The position numbers were made by a program, and so were the translations under genes. From contig SKKM01000278.1 of the NCBI GenBank assembly GCA_007121485.1, positions 1 through 25,144 on the forward strand: a DNA stretch of 25,144 bases, written 5' to 3'. Below, in pieces: positions 1 to 7,335 of the stretch. Each line of letters begins with the position of its first letter. Position 1 is the first letter of the stretch. Source of the stretch: Wenzhouxiangella sp. (GTDB lineage: Bacteria > Pseudomonadota > Gammaproteobacteria > Xanthomonadales > Wenzhouxiangellaceae). Below the pieces are notes generated by a model. That model ran no database searches, was not told where the DNA came from, and saw nothing but the letters and a program-made list of their open reading frames with translations.

Positions 1-10
1 CCAATCTGTC

Positions 11-224
11 AGCGGGGTGTGGGGTTGCCTTTCCGCCCGCCAAGGGGCTCGGCGGCGTGCACGTCCCCAGCCGCATCCATCCGCAGCACGGACCCCGTTC
101 GAAACCACTGCACTCTCAAGCAACAGCGATGCAATGTCAGTGGCACCCAGGCGCCAACCAACCATCCGCATCGCCGATCGCGTAAAGCCCCTTGGCGGGC
201 GGAAAGGCGGCCCCATACCGCGCC
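11..224. repeat. MITE-like element with ~39-bp terminal inverted repeats
   Basis: Positions 27-49 and 186-208 are a perfect 23-base inverted repeat. Extending outward to 11-49 and 186-224 gives about 34 matches in 39. The interior holds no convincing gene and has a small nested inverted repeat (CCACTG before CAGTGG). The whole unit could fold into one long hairpin or be a small non-autonomous mobile element. It lies just beyond the stop codon of the minus-strand small secreted protein. No transposase and no second copy occur in this window, and target-site duplications are not obvious. Inverted repeat: seen directly. Mobility: inference. Confidence 0.6.
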
Positions 225-255
225 AGCCCCACAGCCCACCGACCCCCGACTCACC

Positions 256-639
256 TCAGGGACAGGCGTCCGATGAACTGGTGAAAATCGGAACCGGACG
301 GCGCGCCGCCTGGACCCGCTCCTCACCGTCGACGGTGATTGGAACGCCGAGCAAGCGCGCAGCACAGGCTTCAGGAACCTGGCCGAGATCTTCCACGGGC
401 AGGTAATCGATTTCGACTTCGACACCGCCGCCGGCCGGCAGATGCTCGATGCCGGGAAAAGCGAAGACGCGGCCGTCGACCAGCTGCATGAGCAACAGCG
501 GCTCGGCCTCGGCGCCCAAGGTGTCCACGCGGGTGAGCTGCCCAACCGTACCCTGCGCCGTTTCCAGTTTCGCCGCCAGAACAAGCGCCGATGTTGCCAG
601 CGAAAGAGCTAAAAGTGCCGTCAGACGCAACATTCGCAT
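256..639 (-). CDS. Small secreted protein of unknown function
   Basis: A protein of 127 residues that I do not recognise. It begins MRMLRLTALLALSL, a typical Sec signal peptide with likely cleavage near residues 22-23, so it should be periplasmic or secreted. The mature part is beta-rich, with glycine and acidic turns and two cysteines (in EACAARLL and the C-terminal DACP) that could form a disulfide. The start was chosen because the ATG at 639 opens the signal peptide only 4 bases after the proA stop; an ATG at 633 is the alternative. The spacing implies co-transcription and probable translational coupling with proA. A role in proline metabolism does not follow from this. Confidence 0.65.
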   Translation of the reverse strand: MRMLRLTALLALSLATSALVLAAKLETAQGTVGQLTRVDTLGAEAEPLLLMQLVDGRVFAFPGIEHLPAGGGVEVEIDYLPVEDLGQVPEACAARLLGVPITVDGEERVQAARRPVPIFTSSSDACP

Positions 640-643
640 GGCT

Positions 644-1927
644 TCAGGGACGGGTCTGACCCGAGCCGAACACCCGGTACTGGAAGGTCGTGAGCTGCTC
701 CACGCCGACGGGACCACGGGCATGCAGGCGGCCGGTGGCAATGCCGATCTCGGCGCCGAAGCCGAACTCGCCGCCGTCGGCGAACTGGGTCGAGGCGTTG
801 TGCACGGCGATGGCGCTGTCGAGGCGGGCGAGGAAGTCCTCGGCGACCTTTTGATCTTCGGTGATGATGCCGTCGGTATGGCCTGAGCCGTAGCGCGCGA
901 TATGCGCCAGCGCTTCCTCCGGCCCGTCGACCGCCTTCAGGGCCAGGATGGCTTCAAGGTACTCGGTGGCCCAGTCGCTCTCATCCGCCGGTTTGAAGCG
1001 CGCATCCAGCGCCAGCAATGCCTCATCCGCGCGCAGCTGGCAGCCGCGCTCGACCAGGGCGTCGGCCAGGGCCGGCACCAGGTCCAGGCGCGTGCGGTCG
1101 ATCAGCAGCGTCTCCAGCGCCCCGCAGATGCCCGGTCGGCGCATCTTGGCGTTGACCGCCACCTCGACCGCCATGGCGGCAGCGGCGGCGCTATGGATGT
1201 ACAGATGATTGTTGCCATCCAGATGGGCCAGCACCGGCACGCGGGCGTCAGCCTGCACGCGCGCGACCAGGCTCTTGCCGCCGCGTGGAACGACCATGTC
1301 CAGCCAGCGATGGGCCGCCAGCAGGGCGCCGACGGCGGCGCGGTCCTGGGTCGGCACGAACTGCACGGTATCCGGCGGCAGGCCGGCTTCGGACAGGCCT
1401 TCGACCAGTGCCGCGTGGATGGCGCGATTGCTGTGCACGGCCTCCGAGCCGCCGCGCAGGATCACCGCGTTGCCGGACTTGACACACAGCCCGGCCGCGT
1501 CGGCGGTGACGTTGGGGCGCGACTCGTAGATCACGCCGATGACGCCGATCGGCACGGCGACACGCCGTATGCGCAAGCCGTTGGGACGCGTCCATTCGGC
1601 CAGCACGCGGCCGACCGGGTCGGGCAACTCGGCTATGGCTTCCAGGCCGGCGGCGATCGCCTCCAGCCGGTCCTCATTCAGACGCAGACGATCCAGCATG
1701 GCCGCCGACAGCCCGCGCGCCTCGCCGGCCGCCAGGTCGTCAGCGTTTGCCGCCAAAATCGTTTCCGAAGACCGTCGCACCGCATCGGCCGCAGACCTCA
1801 AGGCATGGTTCCGCTGTGCCTCAGCCGAAGCGGCCAGCACTCGGGCCGCACCACGAGCCGCTTGGCCCAGTTGGTCGATCAGTTGTTCGTGACTGTCACT
1901 CATTGTGTTTTCTGGTGTGGAAGGCAT
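644..1927 (-). CDS. proA: Gamma-glutamyl phosphate reductase (glutamate-5-semialdehyde dehydrogenase)
   Basis: Second step of proline synthesis in the cytoplasm: NADPH-dependent reduction of gamma-glutamyl phosphate to glutamate-5-semialdehyde. At 427 residues it is close to the family length. The ProA nucleotide-binding stretch is clear (VPIGVIGVIYESRPNV, about residues 125-140, then KSGNAVILRGG), and the catalytic cysteine is Cys268 in RRPGICGALETLL. ProB lies upstream on the same strand, but 368 bases of palindromic sequence separate the two rather than the short gap typical of proBA operons. The start could also be the ATG at 1903, giving MSDSHEQL, nearer the usual ProA N-terminus; neither start has a strong ribosome-binding site. 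Confidence 0.95.
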   Translation of the reverse strand: MPSTPENTMSDSHEQLIDQLGQAARGAARVLAASAEAQRNHALRSAADAVRRSSETILAANADDLAAGEARGLSAAMLDRLRLNEDRLEAIAAGLEAIAELPDPVGRVLAEWTRPNGLRIRRVAVPIGVIGVIYESRPNVTADAAGLCVKSGNAVILRGGSEAVHSNRAIHAALVEGLSEAGLPPDTVQFVPTQDRAAVGALLAAHRWLDMVVPRGGKSLVARVQADARVPVLAHLDGNNHLYIHSAAAAAMAVEVAVNAKMRRPGICGALETLLIDRTRLDLVPALADALVERGCQLRADEALLALDARFKPADESDWATEYLEAILALKAVDGPEEALAHIARYGSGHTDGIITEDQKVAEDFLARLDSAIAVHNASTQFADGGEFGFGAEIGIATGRLHARGPVGVEQLTTFQYRVFGSGQTRP

Positions 1928-2295
1928 CTCGGCACGATTTTCAGGGCGTTCTACCGGGGATGAACGCAGATAATTTGAGAGGCGGCGTTATTCGAGTTTC
2001 GTGAGGCGGCTTGCGCCTGGGCGGTTTCTGTCCACAATAACGATCCAAGCCAGCACGAAATCAAGCACCAGTCAACAGATTCATTTCCCCCGCATTTTGT
2101 CTTTATCCGCGTTCAGCTGCGTGCATCTGCGGTTAAAGCCTTTTCAAAACCCGGGGCATAATTATTAACTTTGCATCAAAATACCTACGGTATTTGATGC
2201 TCGGCATTTGCGGCGCAGGTCCGCAAATACCTCCGCTTCGCGGTCCCGGCCGTACCGGCCGGGCATTAACCCGGCATGCCTACTTGCATGCCGAG
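1928..2295. other. Gene-free proB-proA gap, palindrome-rich
   Basis: This 368-base stretch holds no credible gene. It contains two distinct repeat structures, annotated separately: an inverted and decameric repeat segment (1959-2136), and a run of hairpins (2173-2299) that ends inside the proB stop codon. Part of it, about 2030-2170, is visibly more A+T-rich than the surrounding genes. A proA promoter may lie in it, but I see no clear -35/-10 pair. Confidence 0.7.
1959..2136. repeat. Inverted and decameric repeat segment
   Basis: GATGAACGCAGATAA at 1959-1973 is the inverse of TTATCCGCGTTCAGC at 2103-2117, with 13 of 15 matching. The right arm continues as three degenerate 10-base repeats (CCGCGTTCAG, CTGCGTGCAT, CTGCGGTTAA; 2107-2136). 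From memory, runs of GATGAACGCAGAT-type decamers recur between genes in many bacterial genomes, so this is probably a dispersed element or its remnant. The repeats are seen directly; the identity is inferred. Confidence 0.45.
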
Positions 2296-2299
2296 TTAA
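2173..2299. repeat. Cluster of five consecutive hairpins at the proB 3' end
   Basis: Five back-to-back inverted repeats: 2173-2185/2189-2200 (12 pairs, one bulged A); 2206-2213/2221-2228 (ATTTGCGG/CCGCAAAT, perfect); 2233-2236/2240-2243 (CCGC/GCGG); 2245-2251/2257-2263 (CCCGGCC/GGCCGGG); 2266-2279/2286-2299 (14 pairs with one G-T). The last contains the proB stop codon. CTCGGCAT at 2200-2207 can also pair with ATGCCGAG at 2287-2294, so an overall cruciform or branched fold is possible. On the minus transcript no T-tract follows, so it is not a standard intrinsic terminator. REP/BIME-type sequence or an mRNA-stabilising 3' structure would fit. Confidence 0.6.
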
Positions 2300-3459
2300 A
2301 AAAACAGCACCAGATCGTCCCGGTGCACCATCGGCCCGCGCCCGGCCTCGGACAGCACCTCGGCGATGCGCTCGCTGGACAGGCCCGCGATGCGCCGGGC
2401 TTCTTCGGACTGGTACGCGCACAGGCCCTGGCCGCAGAGGCCGTCCGGACCGATCAGCCGCACCAGGTCGCCGCGCTGGAAGTTGCCGCTGACCTCGCGC
2501 ACGCCGACAGCCAGCAGGCTTGCACCGCCCTTGATGGCGAGCAACGCGCCGGCGTCCAGGCGCAGCTCACCACGCGGATCCTGCAGACCTCTGAGCCAGC
2601 GCTTGCGCGCCGCCAGCGGCTTGGCGCCGGCGCGGAACACCGTGGCCGGGCCGTCGTTCAGCAAGATGCCGATCGGATCCTCCGCCAGGCCGGAACTCAA
2701 GACCACGTTCGCGCCGGCATCGGTGGCGATGCGCGCGGCGGCCAGCTTGCTGCGCATGCCGCCGGTGCCCAGACCGCCCGAGCCCGTCGAACCCGCCAAG
2801 GCCTCGATCTCGGGCGTCAGGGCATCGACCGTCGGAATGCGCCGCGCGTTGGGATCCGTGGCCGGGTCAGCCGTGTACAGGCCGTCCACGTCACTGAGCA
2901 ACACCAGCAATTGCGCGCCGATCAGCTGGGCGACGCGCGCGGCCAGGCGGTCGTTGTCGCCGAAGCGGATTTCCTCGGTAGCCACGGTGTCGTTCTCGTT
3001 GACCACCGGCACCACGCCGCGCTCGATCAGCATTTCCAGGGTGGCGCGGGCGTTCAGGTAGCGCGGCCGCTGTTCCAGGTCGCCAAGCGTCAGCAGGACC
3101 TGCGCCGCCGAACGCTGCTGCCGCGCCCAGGCCTCGGCCCACGCGCCGGCCAGATGAATCTGCCCCACGGCCGCCGCAGCCTGGGCCTCGGCCAGCGAAC
3201 GCGGCCGGCGATCCAGTCCAATGGCGCCGCGGCCCATGGCAATGGCGCCCGAAGACACCAGCACCACCGCACCGGGCAGTTCGTCCAGGCGCTCGGCCAG
3301 ACGCTCCATCCAGGGCCGGCGCAGCTGGCCGTCTTTGGCGACCAGCAACGAGGAGCCGATCTTGACCACGCTGATCGGGGATGCCTGCAGCAGCGATGCG
3401 GCGCTTGCGGGTTTTGCGGCGAAGTTTGAATCCGGGCACATTACGGCATTATCGGCCAT
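2296..3459 (-). CDS. proB: Glutamate 5-kinase
   Basis: First, feedback-regulated step of proline synthesis: ATP-dependent phosphorylation of glutamate. About 387 residues: an N-terminal amino-acid kinase domain (SVVKIGSSLLV near residue 30, LVSSGAIAMG, NENDTVAT, SDVDGLYTADP, GTGGMRSKL) and a C-terminal PUA domain from about residue 295, the usual ProB arrangement. The reading frame is open further upstream, but that part does not look like ProB. ATG 3459 is preceded by a weak CGGACGG; ATG 3441 is an alternative. GATAAT overlaps the region between them, but without a good -35. The gene ends in two Phe codons and a TAA lying inside a strong inverted repeat. proA follows on the same strand after a long gap. 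Confidence 0.93.
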   Translation of the reverse strand: MADNAVMCPDSNFAAKPASAASLLQASPISVVKIGSSLLVAKDGQLRRPWMERLAERLDELPGAVVLVSSGAIAMGRGAIGLDRRPRSLAEAQAAAAVGQIHLAGAWAEAWARQQRSAAQVLLTLGDLEQRPRYLNARATLEMLIERGVVPVVNENDTVATEEIRFGDNDRLAARVAQLIGAQLLVLLSDVDGLYTADPATDPNARRIPTVDALTPEIEALAGSTGSGGLGTGGMRSKLAAARIATDAGANVVLSSGLAEDPIGILLNDGPATVFRAGAKPLAARKRWLRGLQDPRGELRLDAGALLAIKGGASLLAVGVREVSGNFQRGDLVRLIGPDGLCGQGLCAYQSEEARRIAGLSSERIAEVLSEAGRGPMVHRDDLVLFF

Positions 3460-3549
3460 CCGTCCGGAGCCAAGGCCAGTCTCATTCAAGTCGAGCCTGG
3501 GGGTGTGCAGAGAATGCGCCGACCCAGACGCCACGCGCCGTCCTCGGTC

Positions 3550-3602
3550 GAGGGAAGGCGCTGAAGGCCTCGCCACCGCGTCGAACTGAAGCGCCTTCCC
3601 TC
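3550..3602. repeat. 13-bp perfect inverted repeat in the permease-proB gap
   Basis: GAGGGAAGGCGCT at 3550-3562 pairs perfectly with AGCGCCTTCCCTC at 3590-3602 across a 27-base loop. It sits in the 213-base gap between the permease stop (3673) and the proB start (3459), both on the minus strand. The loop and flanks carry short CTGAAG repeats. No T-tract follows on the minus strand, so terminator function is doubtful; it may be a leader structure for proB or a dispersed repeat. Confidence 0.45.
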
Positions 3603-3672
3603 AACTGAAGATGGCACCCCTGCCCGGACAAGCCCGCGACGCGCGCGGGATTCAAACCGGAAACGGTTACGG

Positions 3673-5124
3673 TTAGAACGACCCGAACACCGTCCCCAGT
3701 CCAATCACCACCGCCAGCGCCAGCAAGGCCCCGACCACCGCCACCATGACGATATCCAGGTAACTCTCCCGGTGCGTGCAGCCGCACACCGCCAGCATGG
3801 TGACCACCGCGCCGTTGTGCGGCAGGCTGTCCAGGGTGCCGGAAGCGATCACCGCGACGCGGTGCAGCAGCTCCGGATTCAGGCCCGTCTCGGCGGCGAT
3901 TTCCATGAAGGTCGGACCCAGGGCCTGCAGGGCGATCGTCATGCCGCCCGAGGCCGAGCCGGTCAGGGCGGCGAGGATGTTGGTGGCCATGGCCAGCGAG
4001 ACCAGCGGCCCGCCGCCGATGCCTAAGACCCACTCGCGCACGCCCTCGAAGGCCGGCAAGGCCGCGACCACGGCGCCGAAGCCGACCAGGCTGGCGACAC
4101 TAAGCACCGGCAGCACCGAGGCGTTGGCCCCGGCATCGACGCTGTCGCGCAGCTTGGGCAGGCGCGCGCGATTGATCAGGACCAGCACGATGCAGCCGAC
4201 CAGCAGGGCCGTGGCCACCGACCACACCCCGCCGACGGTGGAGATCGAGCTGCCGCCCCAGCGGTCCTCGGCCAGGAAATCGGTGTCCATGGCCGGCAGG
4301 ATCAGCGCGGTCATCAACAGGTTCACGCCCACCACCAGGGCCAGCGGCAGCACGGCCAGGGCGATCGGCGGCTTGTCCAGGGAATGCTCGCCCTGGCGGA
4401 TCTCGGCCGGGTCGAACTCGCGCGCGGTGGTGGCCAATTCGCGGATCTGAAGATCGTCGGTCTCCGCCGGCGAAGCGACATCACCGAAACCCTCCCCGGC
4501 CCGGCGCGCGCGCTTCTCGCGTAAGGCCAGCCACCACAGACCGAAGCTCAGCATCACCAGGGCGGCGATGAAGCCCAGGCCCGGCGCGGCAAACGGCGTG
4601 GTGCCGAAAAACGGCATCGGAATCGCGTTCTGGATCGCCGGCGTGCCCGGCAGCGCCGACATGGTGAAGGTCGAAGTGCCAAGCGCGATGGCCGCCGGCA
4701 GCAGGCGGCGCGGAATGCCGGCGGCGCGGAACAGCGCAATGCCCATGGGCGCAAGCACGAAGAAGGCCACGAACAGGCTCACCCCGCCGTAGGTGACCAG
4801 GGCACCGGCCAGCACCACGGCCAGCACCGCCCGCTGTGGCCCCAGAGTATTGGTCATGAACTCGGCAATCGCGTCGACCGAGCCGGAGTCGTCCATCAGC
4901 TTGCCGAACAGGGCGCCAAGCAGGAACAGCGGGAAGAACTGGGCGACGAAGCGCGCCGCCGAGCCCATGAAAGTCTGGGTCCAGTGGGCCAGCAGCGGCT
5001 CGCCGGCAAACAGTGCGGCGATGGCGGCGGCCAGGGGCGCCAGCAGCAGGATGCTCCAGCCGCGATAGGCCAGGATCATCAGGACGATCAGGCCAAGCAG
5101 AATGCCGAACAGTCCTAGCAGCAT
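3673..5124 (-). CDS. GntP-family permease
   Basis: A 483-residue polytopic inner-membrane transporter with about 12 hydrophobic segments, starting MLLGLFGILLGLIVLMILAY. The motifs ALTGSASGGMTIALQALG (mid to late) and GTLDSLPHNGAVVTMLAVCG near the C-terminus are typical of the GntP (gluconate/organic acid:H+ symporter) group, including members assigned to beta-hydroxybutyrate uptake. The substrate cannot be read from the sequence. The frame is open upstream, but ATG 5124 begins the first membrane helix and lies 4 bases after the stop of the patatin-like gene, so the two are surely one transcription unit. That pairing favours a hydroxybutyrate or related short acid, as inference only. A small AACCG-GAAA-CGGTT hairpin lies just past the stop (3655-3668). 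Confidence 0.88.
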   Translation of the reverse strand: MLLGLFGILLGLIVLMILAYRGWSILLLAPLAAAIAALFAGEPLLAHWTQTFMGSAARFVAQFFPLFLLGALFGKLMDDSGSVDAIAEFMTNTLGPQRAVLAVVLAGALVTYGGVSLFVAFFVLAPMGIALFRAAGIPRRLLPAAIALGTSTFTMSALPGTPAIQNAIPMPFFGTTPFAAPGLGFIAALVMLSFGLWWLALREKRARRAGEGFGDVASPAETDDLQIRELATTAREFDPAEIRQGEHSLDKPPIALAVLPLALVVGVNLLMTALILPAMDTDFLAEDRWGGSSISTVGGVWSVATALLVGCIVLVLINRARLPKLRDSVDAGANASVLPVLSVASLVGFGAVVAALPAFEGVREWVLGIGGGPLVSLAMATNILAALTGSASGGMTIALQALGPTFMEIAAETGLNPELLHRVAVIASGTLDSLPHNGAVVTMLAVCGCTHRESYLDIVMVAVVGALLALAVVIGLGTVFGSF

Positions 5125-5128
5125 GGGA

Positions 5129-6157
5129 TCAGTCCTGTTGAAGCAGATCGTCGAGGTCGAGGGTCGGCCGCACGCCCAGGTCGGCGCCGTGATCGGCCAG
5201 GAAGGCGCCGGCCGACTGGCGTCCGGCGTCAAACAGCATCTGCAGGAAATCCCACTCGGCATTGAGCTTGGACGAGTGGCCCAGCTTGATCATCAGCTCG
5301 CTGCTGATCCGATGCATGCGCATGGCCTGCCACAGGCGCGCCTCGCACTTGCCCGGGTCGGCCACCTGGCGCAACAGCGCCATCATGCGCAGTTCTTTCA
5401 GCAAGGGCGAGTTGAAGGAGATTTCGTTCAGCCGGCTGGCGATCTCGCGCGCGCTGCGCGGCGTGCCCGGGCGCTCGACCGGGTTGATCTGGACCAGGAT
5501 GGTGTCGTTGCTGTCGCACTCGCGGACCAGCGGGGTCATGGTCGGGTTGCCGGAGTAGCCACCGTCCCAGTACGGCACGCCGTCGATCTCGATGGCCTGG
5601 TACAGGGTCGGCAGGCAGGCCGAGGCCAGCAGCACGTCGGCCGAAATCTCGTGGCGACGGAAGACCCGGCCACGACCGGTCTGAACGTTGGTCGCGGTAA
5701 TGAACAGCTTCACCGGCCCCTTGGCCAGAGTGTCGAAGTCAATCAGGTCGCACAGAATGTCGCGCAAGGGATTGCCGGCCATGCCGCCCAGGGAATAGGG
5801 CGAGATCAGGCGCGCGGTCAGGTCCAGCATGACGAAGGCCGGACTGTTGTCCAGCGTCCATCGCCCCATCATCCGGTCCAGCGGCCCGCGCTTGAAAGGG
5901 CTGAAGCGCGCAGCGTCCGAGACCCGGCGCCAGAATTCGGCCAGCAGCCGGCGCGCCTCGTCGCGCCCGCCGCGGACCAGGCCGCAGCTCATCACCGCGG
6001 CATTCATGGCCCCGGCCGAGGTGCCGGAAACGCCTTCGATGATCAGCCGGTCTTCTTCCAATAAACGATCGAGCACGCCCCAGGTAAAGGCGCCATGGGC
6101 GCCGCCGCCCTGCAGGGCCAGGTCGATCTGAATCGGATCGGAATTGGGAGTCGCCAT
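5129..6157 (-). CDS. Patatin-like phospholipase/acyl hydrolase
   Basis: A 342-residue patatin-fold lipid hydrolase with all key elements: the oxyanion glycine loop LQGGGAHGAF (15-24), nucleophile Ser47 in GTSAG, and the dyad Asp198 in WDGGYSGNP. The C-terminal third resembles the DUF3734 extension common in bacterial members. No signal peptide is visible, so it probably acts in the cytoplasm or on the inner membrane face. From memory, relatives of this type pair with 3-hydroxybutyrate dehydrogenase (bdhA-patD in Legionella) and have been linked to polyhydroxybutyrate metabolism; no bdhA is in this window. ATG 6157 was chosen over an upstream ATG because it opens the conserved region and lies about 24 bases after the predicted transcription start. 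Confidence 0.9.
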   Translation of the reverse strand: MATPNSDPIQIDLALQGGGAHGAFTWGVLDRLLEEDRLIIEGVSGTSAGAMNAAVMSCGLVRGGRDEARRLLAEFWRRVSDAARFSPFKRGPLDRMMGRWTLDNSPAFVMLDLTARLISPYSLGGMAGNPLRDILCDLIDFDTLAKGPVKLFITATNVQTGRGRVFRRHEISADVLLASACLPTLYQAIEIDGVPYWDGGYSGNPTMTPLVRECDSNDTILVQINPVERPGTPRSAREIASRLNEISFNSPLLKELRMMALLRQVADPGKCEARLWQAMRMHRISSELMIKLGHSSKLNAEWDFLQMLFDAGRQSAGAFLADHGADLGVRPTLDLDDLLQQD

Positions 6158-6187
6158 AGGCCAGCGCCGCCTGTGATTGTGCGCTGC

Positions 6188-6216
6188 ACTATAGCGCCAC
6201 AAGGCCCGGCGATCAA
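6188..6216 (-). promoter_or_regulatory. Sigma-70-like promoter of the patatin-permease unit
   Basis: On the minus strand TTGATC (6216-6211) and TATAGT (6193-6188) are separated by exactly 17 bases. The -10 matches five of six consensus bases and the -35 four. Transcription would start near 6181, leaving a leader of about 24 bases before the ATG at 6157. This is the best-looking promoter in the window. Confidence 0.65.
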
Positions 6217-6238
6217 GCTTCAGCCGAAAGTCGGAAGG

Positions 6239-6252
6239 CGCCCGGCCGGGCG
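6239..6252. repeat. 14-bp G+C palindrome after the aminopeptidase stop
   Basis: CGCCCGGCCGGGCG is a perfect palindrome directly downstream of the minus-strand aminopeptidase stop (TAA at 6256-6254) and upstream of the patatin promoter. With no loop or T-tract it is a poor intrinsic terminator, though it may still act as a structured 3' end separating the two units. Confidence 0.35.
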
Positions 6253-6253
6253 G

Positions 6254-7309
6254 TTACGGACCGAATCCCGCCTGCTCCTGCAGCAAAGCCAGCAGCACCT
6301 GGACCACCTGTGCCGGGCGTTCGCTCAGCCGGCCTGGCGTCAGATGGGCCTCCAGATGCTCGATGCGGTCCAGCCGGCTGTTGTGCCAGGTTTCTCCGCT
6401 CGGAAATGCCTCGCTGACCGAGGTCTGCTGAAAGCCGTCGCGATCGCCCAGGCGCCAGTTGGTGGCCTCGATATTCACCACCGGGATACCGGCCTCGTCG
6501 AAAGCCACCTGGTCCGAGCAGCAGCCGGTGCCGGCCGGATAGTCCGGGTTCAGGCCGGGATTGGTCTTGAGTTCGACGCCAAGCTCCGCGGCAATGGCCA
6601 GCATGCGATCGCGCGCTTCGCCGTGGGCGGGGTCGGCTGCCACGGTCATCGGCCCGGCGTGCGCGTACAGGTGGTCACCGGTAATGATGCTGTCGATATT
6701 GATCATCAAGTCCACGCGCTCGCGCTGCTCCGGCGCCATCGCGGCCACGGCGGCGCGCGCACCCTGCAGCCCGACCTCTTCGGCGCCGAACGCGATGAAA
6801 CGGATGCCGTGCTCCGGCTCGACGTCGACCAGGCGCGCGGCCAGTTCCAGCAGCACGCCTATCCCCGAGGCGTTGTCGTCCAGGCCCTGCAGGTCGGGAC
6901 CACCGATGCCGGCCTCAGCCTGCTCCGGCGTCATCGAGGCCGCCGTGTCGTAGTGCGCGCCGACGATGATCAGGCGATCCGAGCGGCCGGGTCGATCGGC
7001 CACCACGTTATGCGACAGGCCCTGGAATTCCACCGGCTCCGCGCCACCGGCCGGCACATGGGTATAGCGCACCTCGATCGGCTGGAGATCCGCGCCATGC
7101 CCGAAGACTTTTAGGCGCCCCGCCAGATGCCGGGCGGCCGCCAGCTCCTGTTCGGTGCCGGCCATGCGCCCAGGGAAATCGGCTGCGAGCGTGCGCATCT
7201 CGCGCTCGGCCAGGGCACCGATGGGTTCGGCCGGCGCCCCGATGGCCGTCAGCAAAGCCAGTCCGAGGACGATCAGGCGAAAAATCGGCGGCGTGGATAC
7301 TGCGTTCAT
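6254..7309 (-). CDS. Secreted M28 zinc aminopeptidase, Iap-like
   Basis: A 351-residue secreted peptidase. The first 27 residues form a Sec signal peptide (hydrophobic core RLIVLGLALLTAIGAPA), so it acts in the periplasm or outside. Likely zinc ligands are His119 (GAHYDT), Asp144/145 (LDDNASG), Glu177/178 (FGAEEVGL), Asp206 (NIDSI) and His309 (TWHNSRLD). The C-terminal block, with NPGLNPDYPAGTGCC, EATNW, GDRDGFQQ and WHNSRLD, closely follows E. coli Iap, which trims the N-terminus of alkaline phosphatase. The paired cysteines 263-264 are shared with that group. The frame runs on into the upstream MFS gene, but ATG 7309 opens the signal peptide. It follows the MFS gene by 26 bases, so one operon is likely. 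Confidence 0.9.
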   Translation of the reverse strand: MNAVSTPPIFRLIVLGLALLTAIGAPAEPIGALAEREMRTLAADFPGRMAGTEQELAAARHLAGRLKVFGHGADLQPIEVRYTHVPAGGAEPVEFQGLSHNVVADRPGRSDRLIIVGAHYDTAASMTPEQAEAGIGGPDLQGLDDNASGIGVLLELAARLVDVEPEHGIRFIAFGAEEVGLQGARAAVAAMAPEQRERVDLMINIDSIITGDHLYAHAGPMTVAADPAHGEARDRMLAIAAELGVELKTNPGLNPDYPAGTGCCSDQVAFDEAGIPVVNIEATNWRLGDRDGFQQTSVSEAFPSGETWHNSRLDRIEHLEAHLTPGRLSERPAQVVQVLLALLQEQAGFGP

Positions 7310-7335
7310 GGTCGGGGCCTGTTCGGATGGAAGGG

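Noticed and set aside
9..584. 191-codon minus-strand frame at the left edge, with GGRKG and RLSARQG repeats
   Set aside because: It is read through the inverted-repeat element and out of frame across the small secreted protein. The repeated peptide pieces are simply the two repeat arms.
902..1963. Open frame of 353 codons opposite proA
   Set aside because: It is a shadow of proA on the other strand, with low-complexity Arg/Gln/Gly/Ala composition and no recognisable domain. Similar long opposite-strand frames at 2194-3429, 5102-6064, 6095-7114, 16095-17396 and 22060-23883 are rejected for the same reason.
2266..2300. Hairpin followed by a run of A as an intrinsic terminator of proB
   Set aside because: The A-run lies on the wrong side. 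On the minus-strand transcript the T-tract comes before the stem, as the Phe codons of proB, and nothing similar follows it.
2160..2300. Integron attC-like site
   Set aside because: Several stems are present, but the core sites expected at the ends (RYYYAAC and GTTRRRY) are not found in the right arrangement, and there is no integrase.
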